Part shown: piece after piece, positions 34,101-46,100 of the stretch
How positions within the stretch are numbered: the first letter of the stretch is position 1
Layout of the letters: the number at the start of each line of letters is the position of its first letter
Assembly (NCBI GenBank): GCA_012845835.1
Contig: JABAKD010000022.1
Location: 12,108,718 to 12,172,717, forward strand
Origin: Undaria pinnatifida
Lineage: Eukaryota > Sar > Phaeophyceae > Laminariales > Alariaceae
Length of the DNA: 64,000 nt
Direction: 5' to 3'
The notes under the pieces: generated by a model
What the model was told of the DNA's origin: nothing
What the model saw: only the letters and a program-made list of their open reading frames with translations
The model's database searches: none
Made by a program: the position numbers and the translations under genes

Positions 34101-37100
34101 ATGATGACCAACCCCCATGGTCTAGGTATACAGAACAAAATCAAACTGCCAGAAGAAAAAAAGGAAAAATAATTACGGCGATTGTGGGTGAAGGATCCAC
34201 TCCCCTGAATCCCACGGTGCATTATTAAAAATTGGTTAGGTTTAGCTACTACTGTTGTTGTACATGTTTAGTATCGCCCATTAACAATGTCGAATCGCGA
34301 TAACTCATTAACCTAAAACGGGCGGCCGGCGTAGAACGCAGCGTGGAAAGATGAATATCGACCCTAATTTGTCGAACTCACAGCTAGCTGACGTTTTTAG
34401 AATGTTTTTTTCAACATTGTCCGGGCACTCCATACGGGTTTTGTAGTATCAGTGCGCAGAATGATGATGGACCCAAATCTTCCTTGGTAAAATTGTCCAG
34501 TTTACCCTGGAAGCATCCAGGGAGGTCATCTTGACATACGGGTAAATCGTCAAAGAGGAATATATATATATATATGTATGTCTGTAAAAACGCTCGGCCG
34601 GAGTATCACGCAGCTCGCAAAGATGAACATCGTCGAGTAAATTGATCGAACTCACAGCTGACGTATTTGTAACATTTTACAAAATTATGAATAGGCCCTC
34701 GCTCCGCTTAATCTGGTACAACGCTTCAAGCGTCTTGGGGCTGGCTTGCGGTACGATTGTGCGTGGCACCGTGGAACGTACCGTAGGCCCTCATTCCCTG
34801 GCGCACATAACTCAACAACAACGGTGGTATCAAACATAATATCGTCGTCTTTCGAACGTCAAAAGTAATTCATGTCTAGAAATATTAATGATTTGAATTG
34901 AACAAAGTGAATTGCACCCCCTTCCCCCCCCCCCCGCCGGTTGCTTTATCTGTTCGTGCGCCTCATGCGTGGTTTTTAGCTGGATTCAGCCCACCCTTCA
35001 CGCGACTCGCCGTACGCCTTTATGGGGCTTCGCGCTGGGTGCACGCGATGCCTGCCGAAAACACGACGTGCTCCGTCCCGGCATTGTAGGCGTGCGAGGG
35101 TCAACGCTCTTGGGACTACGGCTATGCGTGAAATGAGCACCGCCCCCCGCCCCCCCCGCCCCCCCCCCCATGGTTGCTTTATCTGTTCAAAGCGAAACGA
35201 AACCGTAAATTAATGCGGGCCACATAGCACAACCCCCGCCACATGCTCTCGGTGCCTTTTGAAGCCTCCAAATGTGGTTAATGACGGCAATTGGGGCTCG
35301 AATCGTACAGCAGCAGCGGAAACGTGCCAACACCTGACACCAAAACGTGTGTTGAGGGTGCATATCGTCTCCCTCTAGCTAGAACAGTATCGTGTGTCAT
35401 TGTTATAAGGGGGGAGGATGAAATTGAACTAGTTCATACCACGTACGATTTGAAGGAAAAAAATGTTTTCATGAAGTGATCATGAGTGCAACCCCGCACC
35501 ATACTCTCGGAGAAAGTGTCCATCCTATTAATAGTCTACAATCATCGCCTGAATATTATACCACCATGCACAGAACGAGGATGAACGTCTTTGTCGTGAT
35601 GACCCGGGGCATTGTCAGGGCAGTCACCAACCTGTATCCTTCACGAGGGTATACACACACCCAAACGCGTATGATCAAAGAATCACGCGCAGCTGGCAAA
35701 AATGTGTGTGTGTGTGTTTTTCGATCTCACAGCTACTGTAAAGCGTCGATTATTTTATCGGTTCACCTTTTCTCCTTTTCGAAGACGATCCTCCAGCTTG
35801 ATCGCGAATTTGACAACATCTGCAACGGCCAGTGCTTCATCCTCTGGAAAAGGATCCCACGCCACCTGGAGCTGCTTGGGAAACCGATCAGATGCTTGCT
35901 GCGCGGCATCGTAATCACTCCTGTGTGTTTATGATCGACAAGGCAACGATTAGATGCGTGCCGGCGAGGGTGGTAGTGGTGATTGTGGTGGTGATGACAG
36001 TGGTGGCGGTGATGCTCGTGATGATCATGGCGACATTGGTGGTGGTGTTGTTGGTGTTGGTGGTGGTGTTGTTGGCGTTGGTGTTGGTGTGGGTGTGGGT
36101 GTTGGTGTTGGTGTTGGTGTTGGTGTTGGTGTTGGTGTTGGTGTTGGTGTTGGTGTTGGTGTCGGTGTTGGTGTCGGTGTTGGTGTTGATGTTGGTGTTG
36201 GTGTTGGAGTTGGTGTCGGTGTTTGTGGTGGTGGTGGTGGCGGTGGTGGTATTGGCATTAGTGTTGGTGTTGGTGTTATTATTGGAATTGGTGTTAGTGT
36301 CGGCGTTGGTGTTTGTATTTGTGTTTGTGCTTGTATTTGTGTTGGTGTTGGCGTTGGTATTGGTGTTGGTATTGGTCTTGCTGTTGGTGCTGGTGTTGGT
36401 GTTGGTAATTATGTTGGTGTTGGTGTTGGTGTTGGTGTTGGTGCAGATGATGGTAGTGGTGGTAGTTGTGTTGGCGTTGGTGTTGACATTGATGTTGGTG
36501 TTCGTGTTGGTGGTAGTGGTGGTGGTGGTGGTGGTGGTGGTGGTGGTGGTGGTGGTGGTGGTGGTGATGGTGGTGGTGGCTGTGTTTGAGGTGATGCACT
36601 GTCAGGTGTGCAGGAAATACATGATTCATGCGGACTTTGACGAAAAATATTAAGGAAAGGGTGAGGCAATATCTTGACCATGTATACAGCGTTGCCCGTT
36701 AGCCACCGGACTAGGTCAGCAACGTCCCCTCTTGAGTTGTTTTGCCCAGCCTTGCCGTACCTCAACCATGCTGCAGACTGCACCGGGCAAAAGCTTCCTA
36801 GAATTCGGAGCGAGGCTAATTGATGGCTGTCGCGCAGTCACTTTCAAGCCGCCACGATGGCGTGCCGAACGGAAATCCGGCTTGAACGATCTCGGAAGGG
36901 GATCTCTTGGATTTTTTGTCGCCTTTGAAATTAGAAACTAACATTCTCGCACGAAAAAAAATACCAGCAGCAACGATAGTAACGATAGCAATTTATTGTG
37001 CGTGATGGAAGCCCTACCGTGCGACGCGCATCCGGCTGACAACCTCCGCTAGCCCCTTTCGGCGTTCTTCCTGGTCGCCTCCTGTTTCGAGGTGAAAAGG

Positions 37101-40100
37101 GAACACGGACAGTGGACATTTGATTAGAACCAAAAATTCGAGAGTCACTGCACTGGCAGCGAAGCTACACATATTTGTTGTTGCCGGGAGACCAAGGTCA
37201 CGGCATGGGAGGAAAACAGTTCAGGAAGGCTACCTTATGGGGGTCACTTTTTAGGGTGTACTTTTCCAGCAAGTCAAAGTAACTCGCGCGAGTGGCTTCA
37301 AGAAACGTTTTATTTATTTATTTTTCAGTGTGATTTCCAATTTCGCGATAGGCGCCACCACGAAAAAAAACGTTTTCGTACGCGTTGCACTCACAAACCG
37401 AACAAATGTGTCCGCGTCTTGGGGTTGAAAAAAATCGGAAAACTGAAGGTCGGCGCGTACTCCTCTTACCGTACCTCCCTCCTGCCGTATATAGCTATCC
37501 CGTCTCCTCGAATCCTGCAAAAATGTCTGTGTCACCAATTATTTACCGCACCCCCCCCCCTGTATTCAATTTTGGCTGTGTCGTTCCGTTCTATTTTTTC
37601 GTTTTCGCCTTCTTACTTCCAATACTTGGTACTACTATGTTCTAATGTTTCCGTAAGGTAGAAAGACCCCTGATGCCCGACTACGAGAGGATAACATGAG
37701 TGTATGAGACGCACATTTTGAACACATATATTCGCATTATTTATATGGAGCATCAAAGTTTTGGCCTCCGGGAGCCCTCCAGGGCTCCTCCGCGGGCCTC
37801 TGGCGGTGAGCCTTAGGCTCGTGGTGCGGGGCCGCCCCACGGCCAAAGCCGCACCACGAGCGGGAATCCTAAGTACAACCCTGACCCCCAGTAAGCCAGA
37901 GCAAGCATGACCGCCTTATAGAGGGAAGCCGCCGTATTCATTCCGGGTCATGAGAGCCATTCCCCGGTCGCGCCAAGCGATTTTGACCGCCTTATATCGA
38001 GATACCGCACTACTCAAACCGCCTTACTGGGGAACTTCTACTGTATTCGCGGTAGTACAATCAAAAAGGGTGCTAAAAGTTTCCGTGCGTAGAGTGGTTC
38101 AATCATTAAACCGTTTAAGACTGGACGTCTTCGCACCAACCTGTTGACCCTGGCATTGGCTATAGCACTAAGGGGAGTCGCTGACCCTGTATCCTATGTG
38201 AGGACATTCACACCACGTAACACGCGCGATCGGAGCATCACGTACGCAGCTTGCACGGATGACTTTCAACGGAGTCCTCGATTTAACAGCTCCATTAGGT
38301 AGTGTATTCTCAGTTTTTTGTAAAATGGACTCTCCGTGTTTTCAGGCGAATGTTTCTTTTTTGTGGGCAGGCGACGTGTGCTTACATACGCTACGGTCAG
38401 AGCGCACTTCGTGTTTCTGAGCGTCCGCACTTGAAGGGTTCTGTAGTAGTCATCCCACGATAGATGGTGCCCGGGAAGGTTCGAAGAAGTTTATGAGCTC
38501 TTACCATGAGGAGGAGGTCAGCATCAACATCATCATCCATCATCCATCATCCATCATCACCCGAAACATGCCTTCGAAGACATTCGTTCTAGCACCCCGA
38601 CCAACATTTCTGTGCGCTGGTCCCAAAATAGACATGCCTGGGGCACACTCGTACCGCCATCATACCCGCCGATAGTTCAACGCTTGAGAAACGCTTTTTG
38701 GTTCAGAAAGATGTAACCTCTACCACTGTGTGATCATTCTGTATCTCGCCCCCCCCAAAAGCTGTCTTTGAGGAGTTCATAGACCAAGAAGAGTGGCGTG
38801 CTTGGTGTGATGTCACAGCCGTCTTGTCGGCTCGCTTTAGCGAGACCGCAGTTATCCGGAGGCGTGTGTTGGATGGGGACAAAAACCACAGTGTGTCTTA
38901 TTTTTAGCCCGCTTTGGTGACAAGGCAGTTATCGGGAAGAACTGCCAACCGATTAACAATGGCGCAATGATATGATAGATGCGTTAAGGCATAGCACTTT
39001 TCGGCCGAACCGTTTGCTGAAATAACGGACCTTCTTTACCCTAAATCATTGGAATTTCGGTAATTTTTTTCCGAAAAACATACATTGTATACCTTAGCTA
39101 GGCCATGGGATTTATTCATCAGGTAGCACTCCCCCCCCCCTCCCCGCCCCAAATCAATGCGATCGCTATCCTTGGAGATAGATGTTGGCTATAGACGGCT
39201 AAATAGGAAGGGGATATAATAAGCAAACAGTTTCTATGTAATATATGGGAGAAGCGTAATGAGCGCCCAAATGTTGGAGGTGTCTCTATTAGGGGTAGGA
39301 ACGGTGCCCCGTCTCGAAAGGGAAGCGTGGTCGATGGTCAAATGACTAAGGCAAGCAACAAATGACTGCGCCCTCCCCTCATCCCCCCCCCCCCCCCTTC
39401 AAGTCAATGCTTCGGGAAAGGTACACAGCTCCTCAGAAAAAAATGGTACTACAACTATACCGTGACATGAGTCTGCCTGCCCAAACGAAGCCTTGTAACA
39501 ACACGCGGAGTCATTTCCCGGCAGGGGTGCAGCGGAAGTTTCTGAGCTCTTAACATGAGGAGAGCTCGATATCAACATCACCCGAAGCACGCCTTCGAAG
39601 GCATTCGTTTCACGCAACCCGACTGACGCTTCTATGCGCTACTGTAGTCCCAATACAACTATGCTCTCGTAAAGGTATCAGGCTAACCGGTTGATGCTCA
39701 CTTCAGGAGCTCGACCGACCAGAAACGTTTGTATGACCCACCCAAGAAGTGCATCGGCTACCGTGGGATGATTCGGCGAGAGGGTTACCGGCGATGGCAT
39801 ACCTGCACTGGCCCGCGTCTGCAAGTTTTTTTCCTCCTGCCTCAAGATCATGACCTCGTGCTTAGTCTCCGCCAAGCGAACCTTAGTGTCGGCAGATATT
39901 ATCTTGTGCCTGTCAAAAAGGCCAGAGGCGTTCATCTCTAAGTTGACTACGAAAGGAAAGGCGGAGTTGATTACGCGGCGTGTACAAAGGCAAACCGCAC
40001 GCTCTATTGACCTCAGACGCACAAAAAAACGACGAAGAAAAAGCGACTAGATTGCGGCGTAGGCCGCATGAGAAAAAAAAGGAGCCGCTGGTCTTAGGAG

Positions 40101-43100
40101 ATGCGTTCGACCTGCAGCGCAGAAATCTGTGCGGCAAGCATTGAGGCATGAGACGATGCTCGGATTTGCCTCAAAGATTTTCCTAGACGCTTAATTCGGC
40201 CGCGCTCGCTCGTCGATTTTTTTGGTCTGCATACTATGATCAAGATGTATTCAAGTCCCAAAAGGGTTATCGCAACCCTTTTATTAACCGCGAACATTAT
40301 TCCACACTAACTTCAAGTAATTTACCCCAAAAGCGTTGGGTGAGAAATTGTGTAGACTAAGGGTTCAGCATGGAACACGCCACTTTTTTTTTGTGATCTT
40401 CAGCTCCCATCACCTGTAAATGGTATGTACTTCTCGAGAGCAAATTTTGTCAAGGTGTCCATCGAGTCCACGTGTTCGCTCCGCCGCTTTTGTTTGTTGG
40501 CCTTATCACCTACGAGTTGCACCTCTTTTGATCCGTGCTACGACGGTATAGGGGTTGGAATTGTGAGCTCAAAATTCCACACACGTCTGACAGATGATCA
40601 GTCTCCACTTGATGATCTAGATATTTTCAGGGAAGATCTGTATGGTCTAGTCGTGTTACCCGGTGGGAGCCGCACGATCTTCATTGCCTAGCACGTGTTT
40701 CCCGGGTTAGATCTGTACGAGTTCGATATATACTGATCCAGCACAGCATCTCATTACGGCAGATGCAGGATCTACTGAAGATGATCTACATGATTTATAT
40801 CATCTATGTATCTATATGATCTATATGATCTATATGATCTATATGATCTATATGATCTATATGATCTATATGATCTATATTATATATGATCTATAATATC
40901 TATATGATCTATATGATCTAGATTATATATGATATATATGGTCTATGTGGTCTATATGATCTATATGACCTATGTGATCTATACGATATATCTGAGCTAT
41001 ATGATCTAGATCGTGATATATCTGTGCGAGGTGTGCACCTCTACCGTAGCATTCATGCGTCGACATTTTTTAGCAGTTCTAAAAAGGGCTGGTATTTGTT
41101 TTGGTCGGATCCCACGATAGCGGCTAGCTGTTCAGGCGAAAAGCTACCTTGGTGAGAAGTTTTGCACATCTTCGACAGATGAGGATGTAGATCATGATCC
41201 AGATAATCTACAGTAGATCCTGTATCTGCCGTCATGACATCCTGTGCTGTATCTGTATCTTTAGATTACAGATCCAACCCAGGAAACAAATGCTAGATCA
41301 TACAGATCGTACGGCTCTCACCGGGTAACACGATCGAGGCCGTATAGTAGCTCTTTCCGGAGAAGATATAGATCGTCAAGTAGGGATCGATGATCTGAGC
41401 GAGGTGTGCACGCTTCCAACTCACAACAAATCTATGTAACGCATCTCAGAACTCTCGATGATAAAGGCCCGGTGGAGGCGCGGCAGCTCTGACCTATCAA
41501 GCGGTTACCTACCTAGAAACAGACGCGCGCTGCGGTAGAGGTAGCATTTTTAGGCCAAAAACATTTCTGAAAAACGAGGCTCCCTAACCTATTGATATCA
41601 TTAATTTTTGGGCAGGCGATAGTAAGCGGTATACCGCGCAATCATTCCGCGCCACCGTGCGGTACAGCAAAATGCACCTAGATTTTTCACCCCGATCCGC
41701 GACGCTGATTGGTCAACTCAGCCTCGTACCGGTTTTTAACACCAACTCCTTGCGGTACATCGTACCGCGGCTTTTCAGCTCGGCCGTCACCGTTTCTCTT
41801 TTCTGACGTGACCCACGCCGCTTTCTGTCCGAAATATACCATGCGGACCGACTTTGCCCGAGGCTCTTCACGGCCCATAGTCTTTAGACAGCCGACCGGA
41901 TCTCAACCATGGGCGTCGCGTCATGTAGCATGCATAGAACTGCGCGCTTTCATATTTCGGATCCCTTCGGAGGAATCATTGCAACACCCTTTCGGCACAC
42001 AGCACAAACCGCTGCTCAACCATACATAGCTCGCACACCCCACGTACTCGTATCTATGCATGGCGGGGAAAAGGCTGGGACAAAGGGACGAAGAGGGAGT
42101 GACAGTCCCGCTAAACGCGGGCCACCCTCTTCGCCCACGCATACACCCGATGACGTTCTTTGGGCACGCCCACCTCCACGGGTGTCGTTATCGGATGTAT
42201 GTGTAGGCCAAGAGGGTGGCCCGCGTTTAGCGGGATTGTCACTCACCCTGGTCTCTTTTTTGCCCCAGCCTTTTCCCCTCCATGCATACATGCGTGTACG
42301 TGGGGTGTGCGAGCAGGTATGGTTGAGCAGCGGTTCGTGCTGTGCGCCCAAGGAGTGTTGCAATGATTGCTCTAAAGAGATCCGAAATATGAAAGCGCGC
42401 AGTTCTATGCATGCTACATGACGTGACGCCCATGGTTGAGATTCGGTCGGAAATTTGGTCGTGAAGAGCCTCGGGCAAAGTCGGTCCGCATGGTAGATTT
42501 TCGGACAGAAAGCGGTATAGTCACGTCAGAAAACGGTGACGGCCGAGCTAAAAAGCTGCGGTTGGATGGCCGCAAGGAGGTGGTGTCAAAAACCGGTACG
42601 AGGCTGAGTTGACCAATCAGCGTCGCGGATCGGGGTGAAAATCGAGATGTATTCTGCTGTACCGCACGGTGGCGTGGAATACTTGCGCGGTATACCGCTT
42701 ACTGTCGCTTGCCCTTTTTTTTTTGTGCAAAAATGATCGTTTCGTATACCTGGGCCACGGGCTTGTTCATCGGGTTGCACTTTCAGTTTGTTTAAATAGA
42801 GCCAGTTTAGGCGTTTCAGTTTGCTCAAATAGAGCCAGTGTAGGGGTGAGGTACAATAGGTTAGGAGGCTCGGAAGGCAAATGGCCCACCTCTGCCGTAG
42901 CATGTGTCAACTACAACCCCAAGGTGGAACACTTTCACATCTCGAACAGATCATGCTCTAGATCGTATAGATAATCCACAAGTAGACCCTGTGTCTAGCT
43001 GTCGTTATGAGGCGTTCGTTGTGCAGGGTCGGTATGCACAGAGCTCAGATCCCACCAACGAAACATGCGCCAGATTATACAGATCGTACCGCTCCCACCC

Positions 43101-46100
43101 CTGTAGCATGAGCTAGGCCGAATATTAAATCTCCCCCGTAATATCTAGATCATCAAGTGGGGATCGGTGATGATTCGTCCGACGCTTTCTATGTGTGAGA
43201 ACGTCGTAACAAAAATTCCATGTCCACAACGAACACGACTGTTGCGGGGGGACGTAGTGATCAGTACCAAACATGGTTAGTGGAATTTGGGTGATTTACG
43301 TATAGGTTTTGTGCGCACCGTGGGTCGAATCACTATGATCCTCCCTAAATAGCAGTGGAGTACGGTGACTGACATGCAGGTTCAACACACAAAAGCATGC
43401 CCTCATACCTCACCCCCCCGTAGAAGCTATCTGATTTGCTGGCTTGTATTGTATACGTTCTGTTTTTTCGTGCTCAGTAGTACAATACGTTTGACCTTTC
43501 ATGGCCAAGTGCTTTTAATTGCACTTGCGATACATACCGTCTATCTCGAACACGAAAAAAAAAAAAGTCTTGAATTAGTATGAGTTAAAGAACCATGCTG
43601 CGGTAGAGCTGCACCAAAACTATTTTCATGAGGGCTACTCAGTTCAGAAGCCCTAAAATCTGAGTTTGAGTAAACAGGAGGTGCAACTCGAATAAGCAAA
43701 AACCAATGGCCTAGGTGTGCAAAAAAAGAGCATACTGCCAAAACAACAAAAATAGCACTCTGACCATTGCAGGTTCAGAAAAAAAATTAGTCAAAAAGTG
43801 CCACCTCCGTCGTGGCAAGCGTCTAAATATTCTTCGCCAACCCCCCATGTGTCTTGTGTGAAATATGCACTTTTTCTTTTTTGGCGTGCTGTTCTCGGGC
43901 GGCCGAGGGTGTTTTTCTCGCACTTTCGGCTGCGGGTTCAGCAAGGGGACCGTCGGCACATTACAACGCATGTCTGGATCCCAGCCGAGCTCCGTGGCGG
44001 TACTCTAAGCATTTTACGTCGCTTAACTGGCTCTTTTTTGTCAAGGGGTTGTGTTCCGCCTCGCTGAGACGAGCAGGTTTATGGAGAACCCCACATTTTT
44101 TTTGTTCTTTTTAAAAAATAGCCCGCTCCGTTCTCACCTTATTTGAGACCGCTCCGCTTTCCCGCCCGCTGTGTAACACCACCATGCGTCCAGTATTTTT
44201 ACCTTCTTCTATCAAACAGCAGCAGCGCTTCTTTGTGACGGTCACGTACGGTGATTATCTGTGTATGTGTGCTTCGATTCTGTACGCGTGTATCAGCGGA
44301 GTGACAATAAAAGTATACTGTGAAGAAACACGCGCACACACGCACACACATACGTACGCACACGCACACATTCACACCTGACTTCGAACACCTGGTCGAA
44401 AGGCGGCAAGTCCCTGTCGGATTCGTACTGCCGAACGACCCCTTCGGAGGCCAAGCAGACCAGACTTCCCACCCCGGCCATGACTATCTGAGAAGCTGCA
44501 TCCGGGTGAGGCGGCTGCTTGAAGTCTCGCGGTCGAGCTTTTGCCTGTGTGTGGGTGTTGAGCGCGAAAGAACGGGCAGAAGATCGCATGGGGGGAGAGT
44601 AGAATGTCTGAGCGACGCGGGAACTGTGTAGAACTGGGAAGAAATATAGTACCACGTTAGTTTCAAGTATGTTTTTTCCCAAGAACGCGGGGGCAGTGCC
44701 AAAGGGGTTTCGTTCATTTTGCCACATCATGGAGCCTAGCCTGCCACCCATTCAAGAAAATGGTTCGAGAGTACGCTATGTTCGGGACGAAGGGGTTAGG
44801 GTTGACCCTTCTACGTTGGTTTATTTCGTTTGGTTGAGTTAGGGCTAGGATTAGGGTTAGGGTTAGGGACGCCTTGCACGATAGAGGTAGATATTTTTTG
44901 TAGCAAATATTGTCAGAAAGACATAGACTAAAATAACTGGAATGCAATTTGTTTTTTCAGCAAACATAACGGTAGAGGTTACCACGCAGTCGAGAAAATG
45001 GTTGATGTACACTAAGTGCTAGACGAAGGGGTTAGGATTGACCCTACGTTGGTTGACTTCAGTCGATTGGGTTAGGGTTGGGGACGCGTGGTGCGACAGA
45101 GGTAGCCATTGTTTTGCGCAAAGTATGTTTTGAAAGACCGGAACTCCTTAAACCCGATTTCGTTGTTTTCAGCAACTTACAGGAGCAGCAGAACTTACCA
45201 CTCATTTGAGAAACTTTTTGAGGTTCACGAAGTACGAGACGAAGGTGTTAAGGTTGATCCTACCTTGGTTGATTACGTTTGATTGGGTTAGCATTAAGGT
45301 TAGGGTTAGGGTTACGAAGGGTAATATATAATTCAAAGAGTATGTCAGCCATTTCATATAATAAGTGATAAGCTGCCCTCTTCGACACATGCTACCGTGC
45401 TGGTTCAGCGTTTTCGTTCTTGTTTCTCGCTTGAGGAGAGATCTGTGCCCAAAACTGCCTCTTTGAGTAAACGGATGAAAGAGAAGTGCAACCCGAGACC
45501 CCCCCCCAAAAAAACGTTACCTATAGGAAAACCAAAAAAATAATATTGCAAAGCGATAATTAACGTTCCAAAAAAATTGGGTTAAAGGAGCCCTGTCAGA
45601 AAACAAATTGCCAAAATCTACCTCTATCGTAGCACGCGTCCAACGTCGGAAAAAGGGAAGGAAACAACTGCAACCTTACGCTTTTAGAGCGCGTCGCATA
45701 GCATTGCAACTGTGATCGCGTTTGTTTGCTTACCGCTGCCAACCTCACCCGGCAGAGAGATATGTTGACGGTCACCCGAACGGACTATAAAAGTGTTTCC
45801 GGCTGCAAAAAGAAAGCTACGTGCAAAGCCTAATCGACATGCATGCATGCCCAAAACAGGAAAAAAGAAAACGTTTTCAAGGATGTTGTTCGACCCATGC
45901 TATGTACGGTACAGGTGCGTCTTAAGTGTTCGACGCTTGCTATATGAAATCCTTCTGTGTTTGTTCTTCGCATTAAACTGATATTTCCACCCCTCTACAT
46001 CCAGCACAACCAGTGTCCGTGCTGATGCCTCATAGAGAGACGAGCTCCTCTTGTGGTCACAAACTACGAGGCCAAATATACAGATTGGAAATACAGAAAG

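Larger units (their letters stand above)
29062..35766. other. 6.7 kb with no firm exon
   Basis: If the chain is right this is a single intron. It contains a ~90-base degenerate repeat (29800-30120), a perfect hairpin (30151-30180), the second 185-base satellite array, R2 and R6 repeats, and an R8 copy at 34905-35175. A minus-strand candidate at about 32096-32165 ([19 protein letters not shown] before gtgagt) has the wrong phase for this chain and is left out. Confidence 0.4.

Noticed and set aside
35476-35934. 152-codon plus-strand frame
   Set aside because: The minus strand here has a phase-consistent exon with better composition.
35832-36653. 273-codon Val/Leu-rich plus-strand frame and overlapping Gly-Val, Pro-Thr and His-rich frames
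   Set aside because: All are translations of the GGTGTT tract; six frames open together is the mark of a simple repeat.
41909-42478. Pair of similar frames on opposite strands
   Set aside because: They are the two arms of the palindrome read in opposite directions; no domain.
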